In this document: one piece after another, positions 1 through 8,957 of the stretch
Numbering within the stretch: position 1 is the stretch's first letter
Layout of the letters: every line of letters begins with the position of its first letter
NCBI RefSeq assembly: GCF_002723455.1
Contig: NZ_PDUS01000010.1
Coordinates: 79,874 to 143,873 of the forward strand
Length of the DNA stretch: 64,000 bases
Source of the DNA: Pseudoalteromonas sp. 3D05
GTDB lineage: Bacteria; Pseudomonadota; Gammaproteobacteria; Enterobacterales; Alteromonadaceae
Direction: 5' to 3'
Notes under the pieces: model-generated
What the model was told of the DNA's origin: nothing
What the model saw: the letters and a program-made list of their open reading frames with translations, nothing else
Databases searched by the model: none
Program-made: the position numbers and the translations under genes

Positions 1-215
1 GCTAACGTTGTTTTACCAAGTCCTGGTGGCCCAAAGATCAATAAATGATCAAGTGCCTCAGCACGCGTGCGTGCAGCTTCAATAAATATTTCCATTTGCT
101 GTTTTACATGGGGCTGCCCAGTATAATCAGCCAGCAACTTTGGCCTAATGGCGCGATCAACAACGTCTTCGTTACTTTGCTCGCTTGCGTCTATAAGACG
201 ATCCGCTTCAATCAT
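1..215 (-). CDS. ruvB: RuvB Holliday junction helicase, N-terminal part (cut by window edge)
   Basis: The reverse strand encodes the N-terminus of RuvB, the AAA+ motor that drives branch migration of Holliday junctions together with RuvA. The protein starts [13 protein letters not shown] and reaches the Walker A motif [11 protein letters not shown] just before the window edge. The ATG lies 7 bases after the ruvA stop codon, so ruvC-ruvA-ruvB is one tight operon. Only about 71 codons are present, because the window stops rather than because the gene is broken. Identification is very secure from the conserved N-terminus and from gene order. Confidence 0.96.
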   Translation of the reverse strand, partial: MIEADRLIDASEQSNEDVVDRAIRPKLLADYTGQPHVKQQMEIFIEAARTRAEALDHLLIFGPPGLGKTTL

Positions 216-222
216 GGTTTAC

Positions 223-843
223 TCACAACATTGATTTTAGAGATTCTTTTATTAGATTCTCTGTAGACATACCCGGCTTACTTACAGCTTTAACTGTTTT
301 TTGAGCTTGAGCTAGTTTATAGCCCAAAGAGACTAATGCTGATACGGCATCATCTGATGCATTATTTGCAACCAACGTATCGTTTGCAACCGGTTCAATC
401 ACTGCATTATCGCTAAATGGTGTAAATAAGTCATTACCCCAATCTTTTAGTCTGTCTTTCATCTCGAGCACTAAACGCTCAGCTGTTTTCTTACCAACAC
501 CAGGCAATTTAACCAAGCTAGTTGCATCTTCATTATTAACGCAACTAACAAACTGTTGCGCCGACATACCTGATAAAATCGCAAGCCCAAGTTTGGGCCC
601 AACGCCATTCGCTTTTAATAGTTCACGAAATAACGCACGTTCAACTTTATTGTTAAAACCAAATAATAACTGAGCGTCTTCTCTTACCACAAAATGTGTG
701 TAAATTATTGCTGATTCACCCACATTAGGTAAATCATAAAAACATGTCATTGGCATGTTTACTTCATAACCAACACCACTTACCTCAATGAGAATCTCTG
801 GTGGCTGCTTTTCAACTAACACGCCATTTAAACGACCTATCAT
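223..843 (-). CDS. ruvA: Holliday junction branch migration protein RuvA
   Basis: RuvA binds the four-way junction as a tetramer and loads RuvB. The 206-residue length fits the family. The N-terminal OB-fold begins [15 protein letters not shown]. Two helix-hairpin-helix motifs follow ([16 protein letters not shown] and [16 protein letters not shown], about residues 70-125). The C-terminal RuvB-contacting domain ([13 protein letters not shown]) is intact. The start codon lies one base beyond the ruvC stop, implying translational coupling. No sign of decay. Confidence 0.97.
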   Translation of the reverse strand: MIGRLNGVLVEKQPPEILIEVSGVGYEVNMPMTCFYDLPNVGESAIIYTHFVVREDAQLLFGFNNKVERALFRELLKANGVGPKLGLAILSGMSAQQFVSCVNNEDATSLVKLPGVGKKTAERLVLEMKDRLKDWGNDLFTPFSDNAVIEPVANDTLVANNASDDAVSALVSLGYKLAQAQKTVKAVSKPGMSTENLIKESLKSML

Positions 844-844
844 A

Positions 845-1369
845 TTATTTCCTTAATCTTCCTCTAACGGTTTTAGATGCACTGCCCGCTAGTTTTATTA
901 AATTTTGTTCTGAGTGAGCGTGGCAAATAGCAATAGCCAATGCATCAGCAGCATCGGCCTGGGGGGTTCCAGGTAATTTTAAAATGTTTTTGACCATTTG
1001 TTGAACTTGTGTTTTATCTGCCCCGCCATGGCCTACTACCGCTTGCTTTATCTGCCGAGCTGAATACTCAAACACCGGCAGCTCCGCCATTGATGCCCCT
1101 ACAATTGCAGCCCCACGTGCTTGACCAAGCTTAAGTGCAGAGTCAGGGTTATGTGCCATAAACACTTTTTCAATCGCAAAGGTGGTTGGAGTAAACTGCT
1201 CTATTAACTGGCTAACACCCTGATAAATCATTTTCAAACGAATAGGAAACTCATGCTCTGCTAACTTAATACAGCCACTGCCCAAATAGTTGAATTTTGC
1301 CCCATGGTGCTCGATTACACCATACCCTGTTAACCGAGAGCCAGGATCGATTCCTAAAATTATAGCCAA
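845..1369 (-). CDS. ruvC: Crossover junction endodeoxyribonuclease RuvC
   Basis: RuvC is the resolvase that nicks Holliday junctions held by RuvAB. The protein has 174 residues with the RNase H-like fold. The first catalytic aspartate is in [14 protein letters not shown] (residue 7), a conserved glutamate is in FAIEKVF, and the C-terminal acidic pair is in [14 protein letters not shown]. It is the first gene of ruvC-ruvA-ruvB. Transcription probably starts in the roughly 110 bases between the upstream terminator and the start codon; no clear LexA box was seen there. Confidence 0.97.
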   Translation of the reverse strand: MAIILGIDPGSRLTGYGVIEHHGAKFNYLGSGCIKLAEHEFPIRLKMIYQGVSQLIEQFTPTTFAIEKVFMAHNPDSALKLGQARGAAIVGASMAELPVFEYSARQIKQAVVGHGGADKTQVQQMVKNILKLPGTPQADAADALAIAICHAHSEQNLIKLAGSASKTVRGRLRK

Positions 1370-1482
1370 CTATAAACCTGTTACTTAAAGGGTAATAACG
1401 CAATAATGCCAGAGCACTGTATAAATTACCAGTAAACATACTATTTTGACTTAACCGTTGTTTGTTTTTAAACCACAGATAC

Positions 1483-1510
1483 AAAAACACCCGCGGCTGC
1501 GGGTGTTTTT
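1483..1510 (-). terminator. Rho-independent terminator after the ybbA-ybbP operon
   Basis: A 12-bp perfect stem (aaaaacacccgc / gcgggtgttttt) with a ggct loop lies just past the stop codon of the permease gene. A and T runs on both sides would let it work in either direction. On the reverse strand it separates the ABC transporter operon from ruvC. Confidence 0.9.
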
Positions 1511-1527
1511 ATCTGTAATAAATCATA

Positions 1528-4044
1528 TTAGGCAAGCGAGCGAAGTAACCCTTGGGTGTTCTTACGCATGGTTCTAGCAATCATCATATATCCCAATACC
1601 GACACAAATATTCCACCAGCCAGTGGGCCTAACACCCAAATGTGTGGATGCAGCTTACCTGCTAGTTCAAACATTTCCTTTTGTACTACAAGTAAAGCCA
1701 AGTCACTAATTAGCGCAGCAACAAAACCTGCGGATGCACCTAATAGTAAAAACTCATAAAGTGTTGCATTTTTTATCAGTCTGCCCTTGGCGCCTAATGT
1801 TCGCAAAATAACAATTTCTTGCATTCGTTCGCCCAAACTAGCTTGTACCTGCGAAATAAGCACTAATGCACCACACAGCACAACAATTGACAACACAAAG
1901 CCTATAGCCAGTGACACTTGTGAAATAGTAGATCGAATTTGTTTAACGAAACTATCTACGTCAATAGCATTTATTGTCGGATAAGTACGAAGTAACTCAC
2001 TGAAATCACGCTTTTGTTCTTGTTCAATACGAACTGAAGAAATATACGTAGCAGGAAAATCAGCTAAAACATCAGGGCTTAGAATAATAAAGAAGTTAGG
2101 CTTTAAGGTTGCCCAGTTAACTTTACGTACACTGGTAATTTTGGCATCAAAAGACTGCGCACCAATCAAAAATGTGAGTGTATCGCCCATCTTTACATCG
2201 AGCCTAGCCAGCATTGACTCCTCTAAAGATGCCTCTGCAACAGCATCGTCACTAAACCATTGCCCATCAATAATCTCGTTATGGCTAGGTGCATCAGCAA
2301 GCCATGTTAGATTTAGCTCACGTCCAATACCCGAACGCGCCTCCTCGTCTTTTTTCTCGTTATCTTCAAGTGACACTTGCCGTGCTACCAACTCGCCATT
2401 TACCGCATTCACTCGGCCACGTATTGTTGGGTAGAACTCTGATACTTGAATATTCTTCTGCGCTAAATAGTTATTTACCTCTGGTAACTCTGACTGGGTT
2501 ATATTCACCAAAAAAGCATTAGGTGCATCACTAGGTAGCTGAGACTCCCAATCTGAAATCATGTCATTTTTTAATACCACTAAAAACAAAAGCAACTTTA
2601 TAGCAAGTGAAAAACTAATTAACTGCACCGCATTTGCGTTCGCCCGTTTCTGGATAGATGCAATAGCAAGAGACCAGCTACTTCCTGGACGAAGGCCAAG
2701 TTTACGGCCGCCACCGAATATGAGTCGCGAAAGGCCAAATAACAGCGCTATTAAAATTAAGGTAGAAATAAACAAGATAGCCGTTATTTTAAGGTTATTA
2801 CTAAATAACCACATCAGTAAAAATACCGTTAGAGCTGACATGCCTAAATGAACTTTACTTACTAATAATTTATCACCAAGGTTTCGGCGTAAAACACGCA
2901 GGGGTGGTATATCAAAAAGATCAAGAAGTGGCTTTATCGAAAACATCACCGCACAAATAACACCGGTACTAATGGCAACTAACCAAGGTTTGGCACTCGC
3001 AGCAGGTAATGTATTGTTCATCGATTTTGCAAGGTAACTAGTCGCTATTTCTTGTAAGCCGTAACCAATCAATAAGCCCACCAACACAGATAAAACACAC
3101 ACCATTGAAAGGTGTAATAAATATATTTTTCGTATTGTTGTTCGACTACCGCCAAGGGTTTTCATCATCGCGACTGGATCGTATTGGCGCTCACAATAAC
3201 GTTTTGCAGAAACCGCAATCGCCACGGCTGCTAAAATTATTCCTAGTAAACCTGCCAGCAATAAGAAACTTTCAGCACGATTTAAGCTATTAGCAATAGG
3301 CGACTGTCTGTCTTTGACGCCATACCATTGCTGGTTTTCCTTCATTTTAGGCTTTAACCAAGCGTAAAAATTGCTAATGTCGTCTTCATCGCCCGCGTAA
3401 AGTTGACGATAAAATACGCGGCTACCTGGCTGGATAACTTGTGTAGCAGAAATATCCGCCTCATTTAAAAGCACGCGACGACTACTTGAAAAAATATTAA
3501 ACGGCGCATCCGGCTCCTCGACTAATACTTTTTCGATCACAAATTGCGCAGCGCCTAGTTCAACAATATCGCCTACTTCAACTTTTAAAGCATAAAAAAC
3601 TGATTCACTAAACCATACGTGCCCCACACTGGGGCCTTGATTGGCTACTTCTACTGTGCCAGTTAGGCTGGATTTAACTTTTAACTCACCTTTTAACGGG
3701 TACTTAGGTGACACAGCTTTTACTGAGCTTAATTGCATTTCTTCGTTCGCAAAAAGCATGGTATCGAAGTATGTAAGTTTGGCTGTTTGTAAGTTATATT
3801 CTTGTGCTTTAGTCAAGTAATCTGAAGGAATAGCATGACTACTTGCAAGTACTCGGTCTGCAGCAATAAAAGCACTGCTTTTTTGTGCAATGCTCTGGCC
3901 TATGCGGTCGGTCACCATGGATAAAGTTAATACTGTGAGTACTGCTAACGCAATAGCGGCACAAATAACCGTTAATTCGCCCCGACGAAACTCACGACTA
4001 AACAATTTTAATGCTAATTTAGCCCACATTGGCAATAACCTCAC
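1528..4044 (-). CDS. ybbP: ABC transporter permease of the YbbP/FtsX superfamily
   Basis: A large inner-membrane permease of 838 residues. It has the two FtsX-type blocks typical of YbbP: an N-terminal segment SREFRRGELTVICAAIALAVL, a middle cluster of membrane helices (about residues 260-450), and a C-terminal cluster (about 700-838) ending in a basic cytoplasmic tail. Large periplasmic loops lie between. It overlaps its ATPase gene by 26 bases. In E. coli the same ybbA-ybbP pair sits divergent from tesA, and the complex is thought to act in lipid or hydrophobic-compound handling; the substrate cannot be read here. Confidence 0.9.
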   Translation of the reverse strand: MRLLPMWAKLALKLFSREFRRGELTVICAAIALAVLTVLTLSMVTDRIGQSIAQKSSAFIAADRVLASSHAIPSDYLTKAQEYNLQTAKLTYFDTMLFANEEMQLSSVKAVSPKYPLKGELKVKSSLTGTVEVANQGPSVGHVWFSESVFYALKVEVGDIVELGAAQFVIEKVLVEEPDAPFNIFSSSRRVLLNEADISATQVIQPGSRVFYRQLYAGDEDDISNFYAWLKPKMKENQQWYGVKDRQSPIANSLNRAESFLLLAGLLGIILAAVAIAVSAKRYCERQYDPVAMMKTLGGSRTTIRKIYLLHLSMVCVLSVLVGLLIGYGLQEIATSYLAKSMNNTLPAASAKPWLVAISTGVICAVMFSIKPLLDLFDIPPLRVLRRNLGDKLLVSKVHLGMSALTVFLLMWLFSNNLKITAILFISTLILIALLFGLSRLIFGGGRKLGLRPGSSWSLAIASIQKRANANAVQLISFSLAIKLLLFLVVLKNDMISDWESQLPSDAPNAFLVNITQSELPEVNNYLAQKNIQVSEFYPTIRGRVNAVNGELVARQVSLEDNEKKDEEARSGIGRELNLTWLADAPSHNEIIDGQWFSDDAVAEASLEESMLARLDVKMGDTLTFLIGAQSFDAKITSVRKVNWATLKPNFFIILSPDVLADFPATYISSVRIEQEQKRDFSELLRTYPTINAIDVDSFVKQIRSTISQVSLAIGFVLSIVVLCGALVLISQVQASLGERMQEIVILRTLGAKGRLIKNATLYEFLLLGASAGFVAALISDLALLVVQKEMFELAGKLHPHIWVLGPLAGGIFVSVLGYMMIARTMRKNTQGLLRSLA

Positions 4045-4741
4045 TCGTGTCTTTTACCAACTGCCCTGCTTCTATTTGCAATATATGTTGGCACTTCTGT
4101 GCGAGTGTTTCGTCATGCGTCACTAACACAAGCGTAGTACCATGCGACTGATTAAGTTCAAACAATAAAGATTCAATCATCTTACCGTTTTTGCTATCAA
4201 GGTTAGCAGAGGGCTCATCTGCAAATAAAATCTTAGGCGTGCCAATAAAAGCGCGTGCAATAGCAACACGTTGCTGCTCACCGCCAGATAACTGTGATGG
4301 GTAATGCTCAACTCGATGGCTTAAACCTACTTTTTCAAGCAGCTCAAGTGCCTGTTGTTTTGCATTATGATCGCCAGCAAGCTCAGCAGGCAGCATGACA
4401 TTCTCAAGTGCGGTTAAGCTTTGTACTAACATAAACGACTGAAACACAAAACCTACTTTCTCAGCCCTTAATGCAGCACGTGATTCTTCATCTAAGGTAT
4501 GTAAAGGGGCACCGTCTAAATAGATTTCGCCTTTACTAGATTGATCAAGGCCAGCCAATAAACTTAGCAGCGTAGATTTACCTGAACCAGAAGTGCCGAC
4601 AACTGCTACTGAGTCTCCAGACTTGACATTAAACGTGATGTCGCTGAGGATGGGCAAATCCCCTTCGAGGGTAGTTACCGTTTTAGAAAGACCTTTAACT
4701 TGAATTATATTTAATTGAGATAGCGCTGACATATGATGCAT
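4019..4741 (-). CDS. ybbA: ABC transporter ATP-binding protein YbbA
   Basis: The 240-residue ATPase partner of the following permease belongs to the LolD/MacB-like group. Walker A is GTSGSGKSTLL, the signature motif is LSGGEQQRVAIARA, Walker B is ILFADEPSANLD, and the switch histidine is in LVTHD. The ATG used here has an AGGA ribosome site 5 bases upstream. A second in-frame ATG nine bases inside is possible. The start region overlaps the start of divergent tesA, so each gene's control region lies within the other's 5' coding sequence. Confidence 0.93.
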   Translation of the reverse strand: MHHMSALSQLNIIQVKGLSKTVTTLEGDLPILSDITFNVKSGDSVAVVGTSGSGKSTLLSLLAGLDQSSKGEIYLDGAPLHTLDEESRAALRAEKVGFVFQSFMLVQSLTALENVMLPAELAGDHNAKQQALELLEKVGLSHRVEHYPSQLSGGEQQRVAIARAFIGTPKILFADEPSANLDSKNGKMIESLLFELNQSHGTTLVLVTHDETLAQKCQHILQIEAGQLVKDTSEVIANVG

Positions 4742-5353
4742 TCAATCCTACGTTTTTTATTTGTTTTACTGTTAGTAATCAAACCACTTACTGCAGCAGC
4801 TGACAACACAATTTTAATATTAGGTGACAGTTTAAGTGCCGCCTATGGCTTAAAACAAGAGCAAGGCTGGGTTAAATTGTTACAAGATAAATACGACGCT
4901 GAACAAACAAGCATCCAACTTATCAACGCCAGCATTAGTGGTGAAACTACAGGTGGTGCTCTGCGACGTTTAACAGGCCTACTTGATGAGTTCCAACCAA
5001 GTCATGTGCTTATTGAGCTAGGTGGCAATGACGGGTTGCGTGGTTTTCCTACAAAAAAACTTCAAAACAACCTTACCTCACTAGTTGATAAAAGCAAACA
5101 AAGTGGCGCGCAAGTAGCAATTATGGAAATTCATATTCCACCCAACTATGGGCCACGTTACACACAAATGTTTACCGAAAGCTTTAAACTAATTGCCGAA
5201 CAAACCAACAGCCATTTAATGGAGTTTTTTGTCCTTAACGTTGCCACTGATAGCAGACTAATGTTAAGCGACAATATTCACCCAAATAAAGAAGCTCAAC
5301 CCATTCTACGAGACGTAATGTATAAATCGATCAAAAATTGGTTAGCAGATTAA
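4733..5353 (+). CDS. tesA: Arylesterase / lysophospholipase L1-like SGNH hydrolase TesA
   Basis: A periplasmic GDSL/SGNH hydrolase that acts as acyl-CoA thioesterase I, protease I and lysophospholipase L1 in relatives. After a signal peptide (MMHSILRFLFVLLLVIKPLTAAA), block I is ILILGDSLSAAYG with the nucleophilic serine. The oxyanion residues appear in SGETTGG and ELGGNDGLRG. The catalytic Asp-x-x-His is in LSDNIHPN near the C-terminus. At 206 residues it is full length. Its ATG overlaps that of divergent ybbA, as in the E. coli tesA-ybbA arrangement. Confidence 0.95.
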   Translation: MMHSILRFLFVLLLVIKPLTAAADNTILILGDSLSAAYGLKQEQGWVKLLQDKYDAEQTSIQLINASISGETTGGALRRLTGLLDEFQPSHVLIELGGNDGLRGFPTKKLQNNLTSLVDKSKQSGAQVAIMEIHIPPNYGPRYTQMFTESFKLIAEQTNSHLMEFFVLNVATDSRLMLSDNIHPNKEAQPILRDVMYKSIKNWLAD

Positions 5354-5413
5354 GTTTGCTGGGCACTATTTTGCCCAGCTCGTATAATAAATGTGCAAAC
5401 AAACAAAAGCGTA

Positions 5414-5441
5414 TTGATTTTTCGAAAAAAATACGTATATT
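5414..5441 (+). promoter_or_regulatory. Putative sigma-70 promoter of tRNA-Pro
   Basis: ttgatt and tatatt are separated by 16 bases, and the -10 box ends 11 bases before the tRNA 5' end. A GC-containing stretch (tgctcgc) follows, resembling the discriminator of stringently controlled stable-RNA promoters. Assigned by position and consensus only. Confidence 0.5.
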
Positions 5442-5452
5442 GCTCGCATAGT

Positions 5453-5529
5453 CGGTATGTGGCGCAGCTTGGTAGCGCACTGTCATGGGGTGGCAGGGGT
5501 CGAGAGTTCGAATCTCTCCATACCGACCA
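5453..5529 (+). tRNA. tRNA-Pro (anticodon GGG)
   Basis: A complete 77-base tRNA can be folded by eye. The acceptor stem CGGTATG pairs with CATACCG, followed by discriminator A and an encoded CCA. The anticodon stem CTGTC/GGCAG has loop ATGGGGT with anticodon GGG. The T arm GAGAG-TTCGAAT-CTCTC is perfect. Its 3' part is duplicated 19.5 kb downstream, so this gene is the attachment site of a genomic island. The gene stays functional because the island brings an identical 3' end. Confidence 0.97.
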
Positions 5530-5533
5530 TTTA
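5485..5533 (+). repeat. Left attachment site (att copy 1, inside tRNA-Pro)
   Basis: This 49-base stretch runs from the anticodon loop of tRNA-Pro to 4 bases past the CCA end. It is repeated without mismatch at 24961-25009. Bases immediately before (tgtc against tttt) and after (a against c) differ, which fixes the repeat ends. Confidence 0.95.
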
Positions 5534-5610
5534 AATTCTATTTGTTTCAACTTGTTATAAATTAAACTCTCTTCTTTATCGCACTATTAACTTAGCATTT
5601 TTAAATATAT

Positions 5611-5630
5611 GTCGCACATTTATCGCACGA
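5611..5630 (+). promoter_or_regulatory. Putative integrase arm-type site, left end
   Basis: gtcgcacatttatcgcacga matches 19 of 20 bases with 24789-24808 at the other end of the island, in the same orientation. Each copy holds two direct TCGCAC units 11 bp apart. A further half-site (ttatcgcact) lies about 35 bp to the left. Position near both att sites and repetition suggest arm sites bound by the island integrase. Confidence 0.6.
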
Positions 5631-5771
5631 TACTTCCCTTAAATTATTTTATACTTTTAAGGTATAAAAGGGGGGGATATATAGGAAGACAGCTAATGGC
5701 ACTCTACTGAACAAGTTTTTATTCTTCTTTTGAATTGTATTTTAAAGCTCAAAGTACAATAGAAAACAATT

Positions 5772-6258
5772 ATGCAAACCAACGAAAAACAAAACCGCTT
5801 CACACTTACTCTTTGACGAAATTATTTGTGCAATTGTATTTGGCTCAATTCCCTGCCTTTTAGTCTTACTCTTTTCAGGCGTAGAAGGCCCGGTTAGCTT
5901 TTTCTAAGGGATTACGCCACCAGACCATCTGATATACTATTTTAATTTACTAACTCTTTTGCATAGTGTTGTTTGGGCTATTTCTAAATACAGTTTGTCT
6001 TTACCCGATTCTAGTAGAACATTTAAATACAGATTACATACACCTTCATACCAAATTGGTTTTAACCTAGTAGGTCTGTATCGAGCTGTAGCAGGTTCAC
6101 TCCCTTTCATTGCAATACCTCTATTAATTTATGATTCGACTAGAGGTAGCATCCTTAAAGCTATATTTATGCTTTTACTTTCAATTGCTAGTTTACTAGC
6201 CGCCTACTGGCTAACATATTGGCAGCAAAAGACCGTACCAAGAATTAAAGAGTTTTGA
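5772..6258 (+). pseudogene. Decayed gene for a small integral membrane protein
   Basis: An ATG opens a frame (MQTNEKQNRFTLTL) that ends after 14 codons. A +1 shift near base 5811 lets it continue as FDEIICAIVFGSIPCLLVLLF, an in-frame TAA lies at 5905-5907, and the frame then stays open to the TGA at 6258. Joined, the product would have about 160 residues with four hydrophobic helices and a polar C-terminus (QQKTVPRIKEF). The family is not recognised. Two independent lesions make this a pseudogene rather than a sequencing slip, although the last 99 codons could still be translated from an internal start. Confidence 0.6.
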
Positions 6259-6530
6259 TTTATACTTCAGCCAACGAAAAGTTTGAAACTTAAGGCAACA
6301 ACTAACTTGAAAAACGCCGGACACCTGTGAATTGGAAATTAAAAGAAAATAGGCAGCTTTGAGCGATCAACGGACATTCGACCTACCTCAGTCGAACGAC
6401 TGCTTAGCCCAAAAATGCGAACATAGCTATTTATTGTGTATTGGTTACTTTATCTAATATCAATTAGCGAACCATGTACAATTATGAAACCTTAGGCAAA
6501 CGTAAACTACAAGACTTGTAGATATAAGTA

Positions 6531-6920
6531 TCACTCTTCAAGCAACTGCAATACCCCACATTCTTTAACTTTTCTATCATCTGTGCATGCCGAGGCCATC
6601 TCAGATAGGGTAGCCTTTAGCTCCTCAAGCTCTGCAATGCGATGCGTGACGTCAACCATATGTTGATGGATCAAATTGTTCACACTAGAACAACTTTTAT
6701 CGGGATTATTTTTTGTATCCAACAGCTGTTAAATTTCTATTATGGTCAAATCTAATGAGCGACATTGTTTAATGAATCGCAGTGCTCTCAACGATGATGC
6801 GTCGTAAATTCTGTAGTTGCCTTCACTGCGATTGCAAGCCTCAAACAAATCCTGTTTTTCATAAAAACGGATCGTCTGAATAGAACACCCACTTTTTTTT
6901 GATAGCTCACCTATTTTCAT
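6531..6920 (-). pseudogene. MerR-family heavy-metal regulator (CadR/ZntR/PbrR type) with a premature stop
   Basis: The N-terminal winged helix-turn-helix (MKIGELSKKSGCSIQTIRFYEK) and dimerisation helix continue in one frame, interrupted only by TAA at 6726-6728, between LTIIEI and QLLDTKNN. The C-terminal half keeps the metal-binding cysteines seen in Cd/Pb/Zn sensors (DKSCSSVNN, and ACTDDRKVKECGVL). A single CAA-to-TAA change would explain the break. The gene is divergent from the CDF transporter and its operator-like promoter. It would give a 63-residue DNA-binding fragment lacking the metal site unless the stop is suppressed. Confidence 0.85.
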
Positions 6921-6938
6921 AAACGTGCCTTTGTGTTG

Positions 6939-6969
6939 TTGACTCTATACTAGGTATAGACTTTACACT
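6939..6969 (+). promoter_or_regulatory. MerR-type promoter of the metal-efflux block (19-bp spacer)
   Basis: TTGACT (-35) and TACACT (-10) are separated by 19 bases, the overlong spacer diagnostic of MerR-activated promoters. The spacer holds the inverted repeat CTATAC-tag-GTATAG expected for regulator binding. It points toward the CDF gene and lies between it and the divergent merR-like pseudogene. Confidence 0.85.
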
Positions 6970-7001
6970 GTACCTATAGTTTTGGGAATAAGAGTTGAAC
7001 A

Positions 7002-7637
7002 ATGAGTGGTTGCGGCTGTGAAGTGGAAATCAAAGATGCCTCACAAAAACGGGTTCTGTATTGGCTGCTCGGCATCAATGCGACGATGTTTTTCGTTGAG
7101 ATGACCGTGGGTATTTTGGCTGACTCTACTGCTTTAATAGCAGACTCTATGGACATGCTAGCGGATGCAGTTGTATACGGCATAGGTATTTATGCTGTGG
7201 GCAAATCTATACTTCACAAAGCCAAAGCTGCGAAAATCAGTGGTTACTTTCAGCTATTGCTGGGCGTAATTATTCTTATTGATATTACCAGAAGGTTATT
7301 CTTGGGCAGTGAGCCTATCTCATCACTAATGATAGGAATGGGGTTCATTGCACTAATTGCAAACGTCGTTTGCTTGGTGATCATTCGTAATCATAAAAAC
7401 GACGAAGTACATATGCGAGCCAGCTGGATTTTTTCGGCCAACGATGTCATCGCCAACATGGGTGTCATTATCGCCGGAGTTTTAGTGGTATGGCTTGATA
7501 GCAGAGTACCGGATTTGGTTATCGGCTGTATTGTGTCGATTGTCGTGCTGCGCGGAGCGTGGATGATCCTCAAAGGTGCCAAGCAGGAAGTACTTAATAG
7601 CGAAGTACAGAAAGGTAAAGCGGGTGATCCACTATGA
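7002..7637 (+). CDS. Cation diffusion facilitator (CDF) family heavy-metal transporter
   Basis: An inner-membrane metal/proton antiporter of 211 residues with about six membrane helices. The N-terminus carries a Cys cluster (MSGCGCEVEIKDA). The metal site of helix 2 is ALIADSMDMLADAVVYG and of helix 5 is SANDVIANMG. The cytoplasmic C-terminal domain of larger CDF proteins is absent, which is normal for this short subgroup commonly paired with MerR regulators. It directly follows the 19-bp-spacer promoter and overlaps the next gene by 4 bases. Zn, Cd, Co or Pb are possible substrates; sequence alone does not choose. Confidence 0.88.
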   Translation: MSGCGCEVEIKDASQKRVLYWLLGINATMFFVEMTVGILADSTALIADSMDMLADAVVYGIGIYAVGKSILHKAKAAKISGYFQLLLGVIILIDITRRLFLGSEPISSLMIGMGFIALIANVVCLVIIRNHKNDEVHMRASWIFSANDVIANMGVIIAGVLVVWLDSRVPDLVIGCIVSIVVLRGAWMILKGAKQEVLNSEVQKGKAGDPL

Positions 7638-7993
7638 CATACAACAAAGCGGTTAAGCCACATATCGATTCCAAATTAACAGATTACTCAGATGCAATGT
7701 CTAACAATAATGAGAGGCAGGCATTTGCAGCGCTGGAGGATGCGCATGTAATTGGTCAGCACTCTACTTATTATCATTGTTTAATTCATTGTAAAATGCT
7801 GCGACACGGTCTTCTAAACAAAGATTGGAGAGCCGTTTTTGGACAAGTAATAAGAATAGTTGGTGCTGCAACCAAAACAGCTATCGGCCTTGTACCTAAA
7901 GGGAATACAGGTGGCACTGACATCAGCCCCTTTAAGCGACTGCCAATCAGTGCTGAAAATCAAGCGATATTGGACAAAATCAACCATGCATAA
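7634..7993 (+). CDS. DUF3703 family protein
   Basis: A soluble 119-residue protein, predominantly helical in appearance. It has conserved-looking His/Cys positions (LEDAHVIGQHSTYYHCLIHCKML) and a C-terminal GNTGGTDISPFKRLPI segment. These features match my recollection of the DUF3703 family, which accompanies metal-efflux operons. It overlaps the preceding CDF gene (ATGA) and the following CDF gene by 8 bases, so it is translated as part of that unit. Biochemical function unknown; a periplasmic role is unlikely as there is no signal peptide. Confidence 0.75.
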   Translation: MTYNKAVKPHIDSKLTDYSDAMSNNNERQAFAALEDAHVIGQHSTYYHCLIHCKMLRHGLLNKDWRAVFGQVIRIVGAATKTAIGLVPKGNTGGTDISPFKRLPISAENQAILDKINHA

Positions 7994-8870
7994 TCATAAC
8001 CACAGTCACAGTGATAACAGCGCATCAAAACGTATTGGCTGGGCATTTTTCTTGAATGTCGTGTTCACTATCATTGAATTTATCGGCGGGTGGCTGACAA
8101 ACAGCACGGCTATTATGGCCGACGCAGTGCATGATTTGGGCGATAGTTTATCCATTGGCACCGCTTGGGGCTTAAATAAACTCAGTGATAAACAAGCAAC
8201 CAATACATTTTCCTATGGCTATAAACGCTTTTCACTTCTTGGTGCATTGATTAACGGGTTAGTGTTAACGACTGGCTCAATATGGATCTTATTCGAAGCT
8301 ATCCCAAGGCTTTCTGCACCCGAAATGCCGCAAGTCGAAGGCATGATACTCCTGTCAATTTTTGGCATCGCCGTTAATGGATTTGCTGCGTATAAACTTA
8401 GCGAAGGGAATTCCTTAAACGAACGTATCTTAAACTGGCATTTACTTGAAGATGTATTGGGTTGGGTGGCAGTGCTGATCGTATCGATTGTGCTGATGTT
8501 TAAGCCATGGCCAATTTTAGATCCTATCTTATCCATTGGCTTCACGTTATTCATTTTATTCAATGTAGTTAGAAATCTAAAAGAAACCTTATTGTTATTC
8601 CTGCAAGCCACGCCCGATGCTAAGCAGATGGAGGAAGTGCGTAAAGTACTCATGTCATTTGATGATGTGGCGGATATACATCATTTTCATATCTGGTCTT
8701 TGGACGGTGAACATAGCGTCATGACGGCACATGTGGAGTTGAAACAAGATGTTTCGGTTTCTCAATTGAGAACACTTAAAGACGAACTTCGCCAAGGTCT
8801 TGATGAGTTTGATTTTGTGCACACTACCATTGAAATTGAATTTGCCAATGAAGATTGTCGTGATGAGTAA
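7986..8870 (+). CDS. CzcD-like cation diffusion facilitator
   Basis: A second CDF transporter, 294 residues, of the classic CzcD/ZitB type. A His-rich N-terminus (MHNHNHSHSD) is followed by six membrane helices with the metal site MADAVHDLGDSLSIG. A cytoplasmic C-terminal domain follows (VADIHHFHIWSLDGEHSVMTAHVEL). The ATG chosen overlaps the end of the DUF3703 gene and begins the His-rich leader; a longer frame upstream is only read-through of the other gene. It likely moves Zn, Co or Cd to the periplasm, from where CzcCBA can export it. Confidence 0.92.
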   Translation: MHNHNHSHSDNSASKRIGWAFFLNVVFTIIEFIGGWLTNSTAIMADAVHDLGDSLSIGTAWGLNKLSDKQATNTFSYGYKRFSLLGALINGLVLTTGSIWILFEAIPRLSAPEMPQVEGMILLSIFGIAVNGFAAYKLSEGNSLNERILNWHLLEDVLGWVAVLIVSIVLMFKPWPILDPILSIGFTLFILFNVVRNLKETLLLFLQATPDAKQMEEVRKVLMSFDDVADIHHFHIWSLDGEHSVMTAHVELKQDVSVSQLRTLKDELRQGLDEFDFVHTTIEIEFANEDCRDE

Positions 8871-8957
8871 TGTAATGATTGAAATACTTTGTTTCGGTTG
8901 GTCGATTGGTCTTAGTTCGATTACCTGTTAATATGAAAAAGATGAGAGTAGATAGAT

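Noticed and set aside
5350..5550. 66-codon reverse frame over the tRNA (starts MKQIEFKWSVWRDSN)
   Set aside because: It is antisense to tRNA-Pro, a well-known kind of false gene call.
6259..6530. Possible transposon end left of the metal cassette
   Set aside because: Resemblance to the spacer at 15030-15130 is limited to short fragments; no inverted repeats, target duplication or transposase are visible on either side.
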